A DNA stretch of 32,218 nucleotides, taken from positions 1 to 32,218 of the forward strand of contig JAPLOH010000098.1 in the NCBI GenBank assembly GCA_026400845.1. Direction: 5' to 3'. The position numbers were made by a program, and so were the translations under genes. Shown here one piece after another: positions 19,644 through 28,969 of this stretch. The stretch comes from Alphaproteobacteria bacterium (GTDB lineage: Bacteria > Pseudomonadota > Alphaproteobacteria > Acetobacterales > Acetobacteraceae). Below the pieces are notes generated by a model that did not search any database, was not told the DNA's origin, and saw only the letters and a program-made list of their open reading frames with translations. Within the stretch, counting starts at the first letter, position 1. Each line of letters opens with the position of its first letter.

Positions 19644-20740
19644 GCAGCGCTCAGTGCGGCGGTACGCAGGCGCGCGAGTGTCTCGGCCACTTCCTCAGCC
19701 GCCCAACCCAGCGTCGCCTCTCCCACCACCAATTCGAGGAAGCTCTGGCGCGGCAGTCCGGTGGATTGGAAGGTGTTCGCGAGCCAGACGCCAGTTTCCT
19801 GCGCGATATTCGTCGCAGCGGCTTCCAGACGGTCGGGTGCGACGTCGAACAGGATGCGGAAGGAGTTGCCGTGCGGCTGTTCGGGGAAGGGGGCGAGGCC
19901 GGGCTGGCCGGTGATGGCGGCGGCGATGGCGCAGGCGTGGGCGTAGTAGTCGGGCATGCGGGGGAGGTGATGGTGCAGTCCGTCGAGCGCGGTGATGACG
20001 TAGGGGAAGATGGTCGGCAGGTCGCCGCCGAGGCGGGTGCGCCAGGGCTTGGCGGCGGCGACGAACTCCTCGGAGCCGGCAAGCACGCAGCCGCCCATGC
20101 CGCCGAGGCCTTTGTAGAAGGAGACGTAGACGCTGTCGGCGAGGGCGGAAATCTCGGTGAGGCTGCGGCCGTACCAGGGCGCACTTTCCCATATCCGCGC
20201 CCCGTCGATATGGAAGGGTACGCCGCGGCTGCGGGCCCAGGCAGAAATGGCGGTGAGGTCGTCCCAGGGCGTGCCGATGAAGCCGGCCTGGCGGATCGGG
20301 AGTTCAACGGTCACCGCACCGAGGGGTTCGGCGAGGCGGGTGAGGTCGTCGGCGGTGAAAGGCGCGTGCTCCAAGCCGACGCGCCGCGAAATGAGGCCGC
20401 AGAGCCGGTCGAGCGGGTCTTTCTCGTCCCGCGCGATGTGGCTGCGCGGATGCAGCGCGATGACGCGGCGGTTGCTGGCGTCGGCGTGCACGAGGAGGGC
20501 GGCGAGCTGGGCGGCGACGCCTTTGTGGAAGAACAATGCTGCGGGTTTGCCGAGGAGTTCGGCGCTTTCGGCCTCAAGACGCTGGACGGCGGGGCCGGCG
20601 TTGTAGATGTCGATCTCGTCGTCCAGATACGGCGAGGCGAGCATCCGCTCGGCCCAGCGGCGCTGATCGACGCGGCCATGGCCGCCGAGGAACCGCCGGC
20701 ACCCCCGACGCAGCGTGAGGTCGGGGTAACCGGTGGTCAT
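19640..20740 (-). CDS. Threonine aldolase/beta-eliminating lyase family PLP enzyme
   Basis: PFHIDGARIWESAPWYGRSLTEISALADSVYVSFYKGLGGMGGCVLAG (PLP lysine region). Confidence 0.82.
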   Translation of the reverse strand: MTTGYPDLTLRRGCRRFLGGHGRVDQRRWAERMLASPYLDDEIDIYNAGPAVQRLEAESAELLGKPAALFFHKGVAAQLAALLVHADASNRRVIALHPRSHIARDEKDPLDRLCGLISRRVGLEHAPFTADDLTRLAEPLGAVTVELPIRQAGFIGTPWDDLTAISAWARSRGVPFHIDGARIWESAPWYGRSLTEISALADSVYVSFYKGLGGMGGCVLAGSEEFVAAAKPWRTRLGGDLPTIFPYVITALDGLHHHLPRMPDYYAHACAIAAAITGQPGLAPFPEQPHGNSFRILFDVAPDRLEAAATNIAQETGVWLANTFQSTGLPRQSFLELVVGEATLGWAAEEVAETLARLRTAALSAA

Positions 20741-20753
20741 CGGCGGGGTGTCC

Positions 20754-21947
20754 TCATAATTTGTCGGTGGTGATGCTGCGCACCGGGCGGGCGAAGTAGT
20801 CGGCGGTGTAGCTGTAGCCGAAGGCGGCCATCATCGGGCCGCACTCCTTGCGGAAAGTGTATATCTGCTGGTCGGTCCAGCCAAGCCGGTCGATTTGCAT
20901 CGCCTTGCCGAATTGCTGGGTGGTGACCTCCGGGCGGTCGCTGGCCAACGCCTTGGCGAGCCGCCGCACCGCGGCCGGCTCCATGCCGAGGAATGCGCCG
21001 ACCTCCTCGGCAGTGCGCTCAGGCTCCAGTGCCACGGCGAGTTGCTCGATTTCCATCGCGGCCCCCCCCAGCAGGTCCCGCACCCGGAGCCAGACCTCCA
21101 TATTGCGCGCCCAGTCCTGGCAGTGCTCCTTGAAGGAGATGATGGGGAATTTGGTGAGGCGCGAGGAGACGTTTTCGAGCCCGCGCCGGCGCATGAAGAT
21201 GAAGCGCGCCTTGGGCCACAGCTCCCGCATGACAGGCGCGGCCTCGATCATCTCGGGCCGCGGTGTCTTGTCGAGCCAGTTGCCGGCGGGGAACAGCTGG
21301 CTCATCGAGGAGACGAACACCGCGCGCATCGCGTCGGCCAGATAGCTGGGCGGCAAGCGGGAGAGCAGGGTGAAGCGGTCCGGCAGGGCGTCCTCGCCGT
21401 TGTCCTCGAAAAAAGTGTGGATGGTCAGCAGGAAGCGGCGGATCATCCACAGGAAGTGGCCTTCCTCGAAGCCGATGTAGGCGACGGATTTCAGCAGCCC
21501 CTGCGCCATCGCCGAAGTGCCGGAGCGCGCGGCGCCGAGGATGAACACTGGCGCGGCCTTGGTGTCCACGATCGGCAGCGGGAACGACGTCAGCGGCGGC
21601 GGCGGTGGTGGCGGGGTTGGCGGCGGCGACTCGGCAGCCGGAGCGGCATCGCCCTTGACGCGCTTGAGGCGCAGCACTTCGCCGTCGGGCGCGGTGGCGA
21701 GCACCTCGATCAGATGGAGATCGGCCGGGTTCACCACGATGTCGAACGGCAGGGTGAAGCCGTGGTCGCCATTGCCGAAGCCGAGGCGCTGCAGGTCCTG
21801 GCGCGTTTCAGCGGCCAGCTTGGTGCCGATCATCAGGTCTTCGAGGGAGACGCGGACCTCGATGTGGACATCGGTCGCGTCCGGGCAGTAGGCCCAGCCG
21901 CTGACGCCGTTTTCATCGATATGCTCGATAAAGCCGATGATATTCAC
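20754..21947 (-). CDS. Sulfotransferase-family protein with N-terminal accessory domain and proline-rich linker
   Basis: N-terminal GWAYCPDATDVHIEVRVSLEDLMIGTKLAAETRQDLQRLGFGNGDHGFTLPF; linker SPPPTPPPPPPPLTS; PAPS-loop-like APVFILGAARSGTSAMAQGLL. Confidence 0.8.
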   Translation of the reverse strand: MNIIGFIEHIDENGVSGWAYCPDATDVHIEVRVSLEDLMIGTKLAAETRQDLQRLGFGNGDHGFTLPFDIVVNPADLHLIEVLATAPDGEVLRLKRVKGDAAPAAESPPPTPPPPPPPLTSFPLPIVDTKAAPVFILGAARSGTSAMAQGLLKSVAYIGFEEGHFLWMIRRFLLTIHTFFEDNGEDALPDRFTLLSRLPPSYLADAMRAVFVSSMSQLFPAGNWLDKTPRPEMIEAAPVMRELWPKARFIFMRRRGLENVSSRLTKFPIISFKEHCQDWARNMEVWLRVRDLLGGAAMEIEQLAVALEPERTAEEVGAFLGMEPAAVRRLAKALASDRPEVTTQQFGKAMQIDRLGWTDQQIYTFRKECGPMMAAFGYSYTADYFARPVRSITTDKL

Positions 21948-22291
21948 TGTCGTTCCCTTGCGAGCGGCCTTGCGAGCGGAATAGCAACGTGATCCGACAC
22001 GGATGTGAGAGCGTGTTTAACACGAACCCCGTAACCCGTTTGACCAATTTATCGCGATCGCCGGGCAGGAGTCAAACCTTGATTCGTAATGTTATGAGGC
22101 GGCATTCGAGATGAGTTGAGATATCAACCCTATTTCAAATGATTTACAAGACATCACAATGAGTTCAGTCGAACGGCGACAACCGCAGTGGAGCAGTGCT
22201 GCCGCTCGCATGACTCCGGTTACCTGTCAAAATGTCGTGAGCGGCGGCGCCTGCCGCGGCAGCGGCAGGGATTTGGCGCGCGCGGCCGGCT

Positions 22292-23632
22292 TCAGCGCCG
22301 TCGACGGCCCTTGGCCGGCCGGTCGTCCGCCTCGGCGCTCACCATCTCGGCCGCGGGCGCCGCAAGCGCGGGCCGGGCGGCGGCATAGGTCTCGAGATAG
22401 CCATCCACCATCACGTCGCGCGAGGCAGGGGGGCGGATGCCGGCGACCAGCCGGTCCCATAGCCCGTCCTCGGTGCAGGCGCGGCGGATGGCGTCGGCCA
22501 AAGCACGCGGATCACCGACGGCGAACAGCAGCCCGTCCTCGTCGTGGCGGATGCGCTCCTTGGGACCGCCGACGTTGGAGGCGATCACCGGGCGCTTGAA
22601 CATCCAGGCCTCGGAGATCACCAGGCCGAAGATTTCCCACCACGTCGAGGGCACCAGGCACCAGTCGATCCGCGCCATGCGCTGCGGCAGTTCGTCCACC
22701 TGGTAGGAGCCATTGAGCGTCAATATCTGCTCGGTGAACGGCAGTTCGCGCTCGGCGGCGAGGAAGTCCTCGAACTCCTGGCGCCGGGCCTCGCTGGCGT
22801 AGCGCAGATTGTCGCCGTTGATCTCGATGGTGAAATCCGTGAACCCCTCGGCGCGCAACTGCTGGATTGCGCGCAGGATGACCCAGACGCCCTTGTTGTC
22901 GACCATCTGGCCAAAGAAGCCAAAGCGGTTGCGCCGCGCCCGCGTGTTGGTCACCGCCACGCCGCCCGAATAGTCGCGCTGGCCGTTGGTGACGTGGTGG
23001 ATCTTGTCGCGATCGAGCCCCCAGTTGACGTAGTGCTCGATCATGAAGCGGCTCGGGCAGGTGAAGGCATCGGCCACCGCGAGGTGCTTCTTCATCCACA
23101 TTTCGCGCATCAGGAACTGCTCGGGCCCGATAGTGGGGAAGCACTGGTGGCAACGCACGTTGGAGGCCCGGGTGCACAGCGAATTGTCCGACTTGCGCAG
23201 CATGTGGCCGTTGGCTTCGCAGATCGAGAGGAACTCGTGGAAGGTGAAGACGATCTTGGCATCCGGCAGAATTTTCCGGGTGACCGGTAGCAGGTTGATG
23301 CCGAACAGCAGGAAGTGGTGGAAATGCACCACGTCCGGCTTGATGGTGGTGAGGAACTCGGCGTAGCTCTCGATGAGCTGGAAATTGGCCGCCTTGTTCC
23401 AGGTGTAATCGTAGTCGCGCGCCAGGAAGACGTATTCGTTGGGCCGATTGTCGAAGCCGGTGATCCGGGCACCGGATTTGTAGAGGGCAGCGAAGCGCGG
23501 CTCGATGGCGGCGAGCAGCACCGGCTCGACACCCTCCTGCGCCTGCAACCCCTCGAACAGCTCGTAGCAGATCTGCTGTGCGCCGCCGCGCACCAGTTCG
23601 GGATGGAAAAGGCTGAGGAGGAGGACTTTCAT
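22292..23632 (-). CDS. Glycosyltransferase (GT4-like)
   Basis: MKVLLLSLFHPELVRGGAQQICYELFEGLQ, FTFHEFLSICEANGHMLR, RFGFFGQMVDNKGVWVILRAIQQL, EIFGLVISEAWMFKRPVIASNVGGPKERIRHDEDGLLF. Confidence 0.88.
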   Translation of the reverse strand: MKVLLLSLFHPELVRGGAQQICYELFEGLQAQEGVEPVLLAAIEPRFAALYKSGARITGFDNRPNEYVFLARDYDYTWNKAANFQLIESYAEFLTTIKPDVVHFHHFLLFGINLLPVTRKILPDAKIVFTFHEFLSICEANGHMLRKSDNSLCTRASNVRCHQCFPTIGPEQFLMREMWMKKHLAVADAFTCPSRFMIEHYVNWGLDRDKIHHVTNGQRDYSGGVAVTNTRARRNRFGFFGQMVDNKGVWVILRAIQQLRAEGFTDFTIEINGDNLRYASEARRQEFEDFLAAERELPFTEQILTLNGSYQVDELPQRMARIDWCLVPSTWWEIFGLVISEAWMFKRPVIASNVGGPKERIRHDEDGLLFAVGDPRALADAIRRACTEDGLWDRLVAGIRPPASRDVMVDGYLETYAAARPALAAPAAEMVSAEADDRPAKGRRRR

Positions 23633-23635
23633 GGC

Positions 23636-25324
23636 TCAGACGCCTCCGGCGAAATGGGCATTGGCGGGCGCCGCGCCCAGCAGGTCGCGCGTCAGCATCT
23701 CGTCCCAGCGACGCGAGAACAGCCAGCGGTTGACGATCGAGCCGCCTTCATGCGGCGGCAAGCGGGTGGAGCCCTTGCCCTCGAAGTGCCACAGCCGGAT
23801 GTCCTTCAGCCAGGACGGCACGCCCTGTTCGAGGCTCTTGAGGCAGAGATCGGCGTCCTCGTAGTGGCCGAACACGAAATCCTCCGAGAAGCCGCCGAGC
23901 CTTTCGTACCAGGCGCGCTCGGAGGAGATGAACGCCCCGGTCACCGCCGGCACCGGGCGCGGCCGCATATAGGGGGTGCCATCCGGCGGCGCGCCCTTGC
24001 CGTAATGCTCGGTGCGCAGCATGCGCCGCCGGGTGAAGCCGCCCTCGACGATGGAGATCGCCTCGTCGGCCTCGAAATACATGCCGCCATGCATCAGCGA
24101 GCCGTCGTCATAATAGAGCGGCACGCCGAACAGCCGCGTGCCGTCCTCGCCGCTGTCGATCAGTGCGGTGTGCTTGGCGGCCCAGTCCGGGTCACGCGGG
24201 AAGACGTCGGGGTTGACGTTCAGGATGCGGTCGCTGCGGGCGGCGGCGAGGGCGATGTTATTGGCGGCGCCGAACCCGGCATTGCCCGGCAGCACCATCA
24301 CGGTCTGCGCGATATCATAGATGTAGCTGCCGATCTTGGCCTCGCGCATCAACGTCTCACCCAACTCGGGGCTGTTGGAGACGTAGATGAATTCGTAGTC
24401 CTCGATCCCCGGCAGTCCCGCATAGAGCGCATTCTGGGCGTGGAGGTACTCCGCCTTCCCGTAGAGCGCCACCACGATGGAGCCGCGCAGGCGGCGGCCG
24501 GTGGGGCCGAAGCGCTCCATATAGGGGTTGGCAACCAGACGGCGGGTGATCGCTCGGTTGAACGCGATGATCTGGTCGCCCATGCCCCCGTCGAGGCAGG
24601 CGATCCGCTCGACGCAGGGGTTGCCATGGAAATCCGCGTCCGCCAGGCGGGTGAGCAGGATGTTGCGCAACTCGATTTCGCTGGTCGGCCGGCACGCCAC
24701 CTGGCTCTGCACCTGCCCGCCATTGGCGAAGGTCGCGTGCACCATCACACTGCCCGCGTTCTCGATCGTCTGGTCGGTATAGACGAAGCCGATGAAGCCG
24801 AAGCGATGAACGATCGGCCGGCCGAGCGCGTTCTCCACGTCACCGCGGCGAATGCGGATGATGCTGCTCGCATCGAGCACGATGCGCCAGTTCGGGCTGC
24901 CGATGCGCAGCGTTTCGACGGGGGAAGCGGTATCGTCCACCCAGCCGACGATGAAGATCGCCCCCGTGCTGGAGGCAAGCACCGCCTCGACGTTGAACGG
25001 TATCTCGGCCAAGGGCGTGGCCGCTTGGGTGGCAAGCGCGGTCGGGCGCAGCAGGCGGTTGCGCGGCAAATTGTTGGCGCTGGGCGTATTGCGGCCCTCG
25101 CGGAAGCCGTGCAGCAGGTAGTGCTGGTGGCCGGAGGCGAATTCACCACGGTCGATCGAGGCGGCGACGTCCGGGTTCAGGCGCAGATAGCCCTGCTCGT
25201 CGAAATTGCCGGCGTCGAGAAGATCGCCGGGCGACGGATTTTCCGCGGTGGGTGCCGCCGGCGTGACGCCGGCGATCTCGTCAAAGTCGCCTTCCTCGAA
25301 AATCCGCGCGACTTCATCGCTCAT
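23636..25324 (-). CDS. Glycosyltransferase family 2-like, multidomain
   Basis: LNVNPDVFPRDPDWAAKHTAL, GGMYFEADEAISIVEGGF, PVPAVTGAFISSERAWYERLGGFSEDFVFGHYEDADLCLK; N-terminal YLRLNPDV...HYLLHGFREGRNTP module. Confidence 0.85.
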   Translation of the reverse strand: MSDEVARIFEEGDFDEIAGVTPAAPTAENPSPGDLLDAGNFDEQGYLRLNPDVAASIDRGEFASGHQHYLLHGFREGRNTPSANNLPRNRLLRPTALATQAATPLAEIPFNVEAVLASSTGAIFIVGWVDDTASPVETLRIGSPNWRIVLDASSIIRIRRGDVENALGRPIVHRFGFIGFVYTDQTIENAGSVMVHATFANGGQVQSQVACRPTSEIELRNILLTRLADADFHGNPCVERIACLDGGMGDQIIAFNRAITRRLVANPYMERFGPTGRRLRGSIVVALYGKAEYLHAQNALYAGLPGIEDYEFIYVSNSPELGETLMREAKIGSYIYDIAQTVMVLPGNAGFGAANNIALAAARSDRILNVNPDVFPRDPDWAAKHTALIDSGEDGTRLFGVPLYYDDGSLMHGGMYFEADEAISIVEGGFTRRRMLRTEHYGKGAPPDGTPYMRPRPVPAVTGAFISSERAWYERLGGFSEDFVFGHYEDADLCLKSLEQGVPSWLKDIRLWHFEGKGSTRLPPHEGGSIVNRWLFSRRWDEMLTRDLLGAAPANAHFAGGV

Positions 25325-25453
25325 CGTATGACCTCTCTTGGCGCAACCACCAGCACACCTGCCTCATCAGCCCAGCGAGAGGTCGATTTCTCGCGTGCTG
25401 CACTGCCGGCGGCAAGTCACAATCCCGTTGAATGGGGCGATATCCCCCGCTGT

Positions 25454-25915
25454 TCAGGGCATATCCCGGTCGTCGAACAGGTTGAATCCGGCATAGGGCA
25501 GCCGGCCCTCGCGGAACCCGGCGATCTCGTAGTGTTCCTGCGGCGAGACATAGACCTTCTTGTTGATCGCCTCGCTGACGTCGGGGTGCGCTTCGAGATA
25601 CCAGATCGGGTCCACCACGATGTTGCGCGGCATGCGATGCTCGAAATAGCCGAAGCGGGCGTAATGATGCGTCGCGCTGCGCACCGCGCCGGCGGCGATG
25701 GCGTCCTTGATGTCGGGATAGGTGGTGAGATACCACGCCTCGTCGACCGGCACATCGATCAGGCGGCGGGACATCAGTTCGAAGAACAGGAACTGGTCGA
25801 GCGCGACATATCCGGTCCGGGTCGAGGGAACCACCATCTTGCGGCCCAGCAGCGAGCCGTAGATCGGCAGTTGCAGGTCGTCTTCACTTGGCTTTGCGTT
25901 GCTGGATCCCGACAT
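25454..25915 (-). CDS. Small protein with two copies of the YL..xPDv..HY..xGfxEgR module
   Basis: Internal repeats DEAWYLTTYPDIKDAIAAGAVRSATHHYARFGYFEHRMP and DPIWYLEAHPDVSEAINKKVYVSPQEHYEIAGFREGRLP; same module as the downstream GT2. Confidence 0.75.
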   Translation of the reverse strand: MSGSSNAKPSEDDLQLPIYGSLLGRKMVVPSTRTGYVALDQFLFFELMSRRLIDVPVDEAWYLTTYPDIKDAIAAGAVRSATHHYARFGYFEHRMPRNIVVDPIWYLEAHPDVSEAINKKVYVSPQEHYEIAGFREGRLPYAGFNLFDDRDMP

Positions 25916-26186
25916 GGTCGCTCTCTGTCTCTCCTCGGTGCCTGACCTGAGCCGCGGAGCCGCCACCTCGAAAGACGGGCAACATGGAGTTGCGCGTTTG
26001 TATTCAAAGCGTCATGCAACCCGTTGCCCAGGAACCGGGAGGTCTTAGCACAGCGCGTCGGCTGCGCCAGTCCTGAATTAATAATTGGACGGGGGAACGC
26101 CGCTACATAATTGTTACCTCCCCCCAGGTCGGGCAGCATGTGAATTGCTTCGACCTGCCCGCCATGATTGACCCGGAGAACACCCC

Positions 26187-26648
26187 ATGCCGCCGCCGAC
26201 CCGCTGGTTCGATGACATCAAGCCCGGCGATACCGCCGATTTCGGCGACCATCTGATGACCGAGGAGGCGATCATCGCCTTCGCCCGGGACTACGACCCA
26301 CAGCCCTTCCACATCGACCGAGAGGCCGCGAAATCCTCTGTTTTCGGTGGCATCATCGCCTCGGGTTGGCATACCGGCTCGGTGGTGATGCGCCTCATGG
26401 TGGACCATTACATCTCGCCCGGCAGCTTCATGGGCTCCCCCGGGCTCGACGAGCTGCGCTGGATCGTCCCCGTCCGCCCCGGCGACCGGCTGCGCGTGCG
26501 CGTCACCGTCACCGAGACCATCCCGTCCCGTTCCAAGCCCGATCGCGGCATCGTTCGCTCCGTCACCGAGACCTTCAACCACAAGGGAGAAATGGTGATG
26601 TCCTCCCGCGGCATGGTGATGGTGATGCGCCAGCCGGGGGCGCGCTGA
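26187..26648 (+). CDS. MaoC family dehydratase
   Basis: WFDDIKPGDTADFGDHLMTEEAIIAFARDYDPQPFHIDREAAKSSVFGGIIASGWHT: hot-dog fold MaoC motif. Confidence 0.93.
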   Translation: MPPPTRWFDDIKPGDTADFGDHLMTEEAIIAFARDYDPQPFHIDREAAKSSVFGGIIASGWHTGSVVMRLMVDHYISPGSFMGSPGLDELRWIVPVRPGDRLRVRVTVTETIPSRSKPDRGIVRSVTETFNHKGEMVMSSRGMVMVMRQPGAR

Positions 26649-26649
26649 G

Positions 26650-27957
26650 ATGCGCGCCTATATGGAGTCGCTGCTCGCCCAGGGCCGCGTGCGCGTGGTC
26701 GAGCGCGAGGTCTCCGGACAGCACGAACTCGCCGCCGTCACCGCCCGCTCGCAGAAGGAGAGCGACGCGCCGCTGCTGTTCCGCCGTGTCGCCGGCTCCG
26801 CCCACCCGGTGATGACCAACGTGTTCGGCAGCCGCGCCCGCCTGCAGGAGATGATCGGCGGCGGTGACAGCTTCTGCAAACGCTGGGTCGAGATGATGGC
26901 TACCCCCGTCATCGCGCCGATCCACGTGCCAGAGCCGCCTGGCCTGATGGAGATGAAGCTCACCGACCTGCCGCAGCTCACCTATTTCGAGCGTGATGGC
27001 GGGCCCTACCTCACCGCCGGCGTGTTCCTCGCCAATGAGCCGGATACCGGGGTGCCCAACCTCTCCTTCCACCGCGCGCAGATCATCTCCGATACCGAAC
27101 TGCGCATCCGCCTCGGCGCCTCGCATCACCTCGCGCAGTATCAGCTGAAGGCCGAGGCGCGCGGCGAAAAAGTGCCGGCCGCCATCCTGCTCGGCCCGCC
27201 GCCCTCCCTGGTGCTCGCCGCCGCCGCGCCGATCGCCTACGACGAAAGCGAGATGGAGGTCGCCGGGCGCATCCAGGGCAGCGCACTCCGCCTGCGCCGC
27301 TGCCGCACCGTGCCGCTCGACGTGCCGGCCGATACCGAGGTGGTGATCGAGGGCCATATCCTGCCCAATATCCGCCGCCCCGAGGGCCCCTTCGGCGAAT
27401 TCATGGGCTTCTACGTGCCCGTCGGCGAGAATCACGTGTTCGAGGTCAGCGCCGTCATCGGCCGTCGCGACGCCTGGTTCCACGGGCTGATCTGCGGCTC
27501 CCCCGAGGACATGCGCCTGCTCGAACTCGCCGTCGCCACCCGCGTCTACCAGGCGCTCAAGGCCGCCAGCCTGCGCGGCATCATCGACGTGTCCTGCGCG
27601 CCGACGGTGATGAGCACCGTGGTGCAGATCGAGCAAACCTACGAAGGCCACGCCCGACAGGTGATGCTCACCGCCATGGGCGCCAACCACGACTGGTCGA
27701 AAACCGTGTTCGTGGTGGACGAAGACGTTGATATCAACGATTTCAACGACGTGTGGTGGGCCTACCTCACCCGCGGCCGCGCCGATACCCGCGCGCTGGT
27801 GATCCCCGATATCCCCGGCTTCTACCGCGACCCCAAGAAAGACTATTTCGGCCGCCTCGGTATCGACGCCACCGTGCCATTCGGGCGGAAGGAGGAGTTT
27901 ATCCGCAAGCGCATTCCGGGGGTCGGGGCGGTCAACCTCAAGGATTACATCAGTTGA
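26650..27957 (+). CDS. UbiD family decarboxylase
   Basis: RKSxxSDAPLLF-like N-terminus (SQKESDAPLLFRRV), GPPPSLVLAAAAPI, EGPFGEFMGFY, VDEDVDINDFNDVWWAYLTRGRADTRALVIPDIPG. Confidence 0.92.
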   Translation: MRAYMESLLAQGRVRVVEREVSGQHELAAVTARSQKESDAPLLFRRVAGSAHPVMTNVFGSRARLQEMIGGGDSFCKRWVEMMATPVIAPIHVPEPPGLMEMKLTDLPQLTYFERDGGPYLTAGVFLANEPDTGVPNLSFHRAQIISDTELRIRLGASHHLAQYQLKAEARGEKVPAAILLGPPPSLVLAAAAPIAYDESEMEVAGRIQGSALRLRRCRTVPLDVPADTEVVIEGHILPNIRRPEGPFGEFMGFYVPVGENHVFEVSAVIGRRDAWFHGLICGSPEDMRLLELAVATRVYQALKAASLRGIIDVSCAPTVMSTVVQIEQTYEGHARQVMLTAMGANHDWSKTVFVVDEDVDINDFNDVWWAYLTRGRADTRALVIPDIPGFYRDPKKDYFGRLGIDATVPFGRKEEFIRKRIPGVGAVNLKDYIS

Positions 27958-28090
27958 GGAAGCAAGGAAGGCCTTCTTTTTCTGAAGAAAAAGAAGCAAA
28001 AAGACCTTTATCCGCTGGTGTTTGCCCCACGCTCGGTGACCAACGGGCAAAAGTTTTTTGGTTCTTTTTTTCAAAAAAGAACTTGCTTCC
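27958..28090. repeat. Interspersed nested-palindrome element, copy 2
   Basis: Terminal inverted repeat ggaagcaag/cttgcttcc; left hairpin cttctttttc-tgaa-gaaaaagaag; central tttgccc/gggcaaa; right hairpin gttctttttttcaaaaaagaac. 34-nt block 28049-28082 identical to 8698-8731. Confidence 0.85.
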
Positions 28091-28093
28091 CTG

Positions 28094-28969
28094 ATGCTTC
28101 AACTTCAATCCCTGCTCCTGAATATGCTCGAACAAGGCACCTTGTTCGGCTTCCTCGGCCTTGGCGTGCTGCTCACCTTCCGCTTCTTCCGCTTCCCCGA
28201 CCTCACCGCCGAGGGCAGCTATCCCCTGGGCGGCGGGGTGGCGGCCGCCATGCTGGCGGGGGGAATGCACCCGCTGCCCGCCATGTTCGCCGCCGTGGCC
28301 GCCGGGGCGGCGGCAGGGGTGGTGACGGCGGTGATCCATACGCGGCTGCGGATCAACAACATCGTCGCCGGCATCATCGTAATGACCGCGCTCTACACGG
28401 TGAATCTGCGGGTGATGGGCAAAGCCAACATCTCGCTGCTCTCCACCTCCACCATGTTCGACCGCATCGGCGCGTTCCTGCCGGGCTGGCGCGATGCCTG
28501 GGTGGTAATCCTGGTAACCGCGCTGCTGCTGGCCGCAGTGGCGGCCGGAATGGCCTGGTTTCTGCGCACCGATCTCGGCCTCGCGGTGCGCGCTACCGGA
28601 GAGAACGAGGCGATGATCACCGGTCTCGGCGTCGATACCGCCCGCACCAAGATGATCGGCTTGGCGCTTTCCAATGGGCTGATCGCGCTCTCCGGCGCCC
28701 TGGTGGCGCAGGACCACGGGTTCGCCGATATCGGCATGGGCGCCGGCATCCTGGTCACCGGCGCGGCGGCGGTGATGATCGGCGAGGCGATGTTCGGCGA
28801 TGGCGGGATCATCCGCTGGATCGTCGCCACCATCCTGGGCGTCCTGATCTACCGCCTGCTGGTAGCTGGTGCGCTCAGGGTGGGTTTCGACCCGGTGGAC
28901 CTCAAGCTGATCACCGCCGCCCTGCTGCTGGTCGCCCTCGCATTGCCGCGGCTGCGGGCACGGCGATGA
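28094..28969 (+). CDS. ABC transporter permease (TrpY-type, putative substrate-binding-protein-dependent system)
   Basis: FGFLGLGVLLTFRFFRFPDLTAEGSYPLGGGVAAA, GLAVRATGENEAMITGLGVDTARTKMIGLALSNGLIALSGALVAQ. Confidence 0.88.
   Translation: MLQLQSLLLNMLEQGTLFGFLGLGVLLTFRFFRFPDLTAEGSYPLGGGVAAAMLAGGMHPLPAMFAAVAAGAAAGVVTAVIHTRLRINNIVAGIIVMTALYTVNLRVMGKANISLLSTSTMFDRIGAFLPGWRDAWVVILVTALLLAAVAAGMAWFLRTDLGLAVRATGENEAMITGLGVDTARTKMIGLALSNGLIALSGALVAQDHGFADIGMGAGILVTGAAAVMIGEAMFGDGGIIRWIVATILGVLIYRLLVAGALRVGFDPVDLKLITAALLLVALALPRLRARR

Noticed and set aside
23315-25945. 876-aa plus-strand ORF
   Set aside because: Antisense to GT4, GT2 and the repeat protein; composition is shadow-like with no domain.
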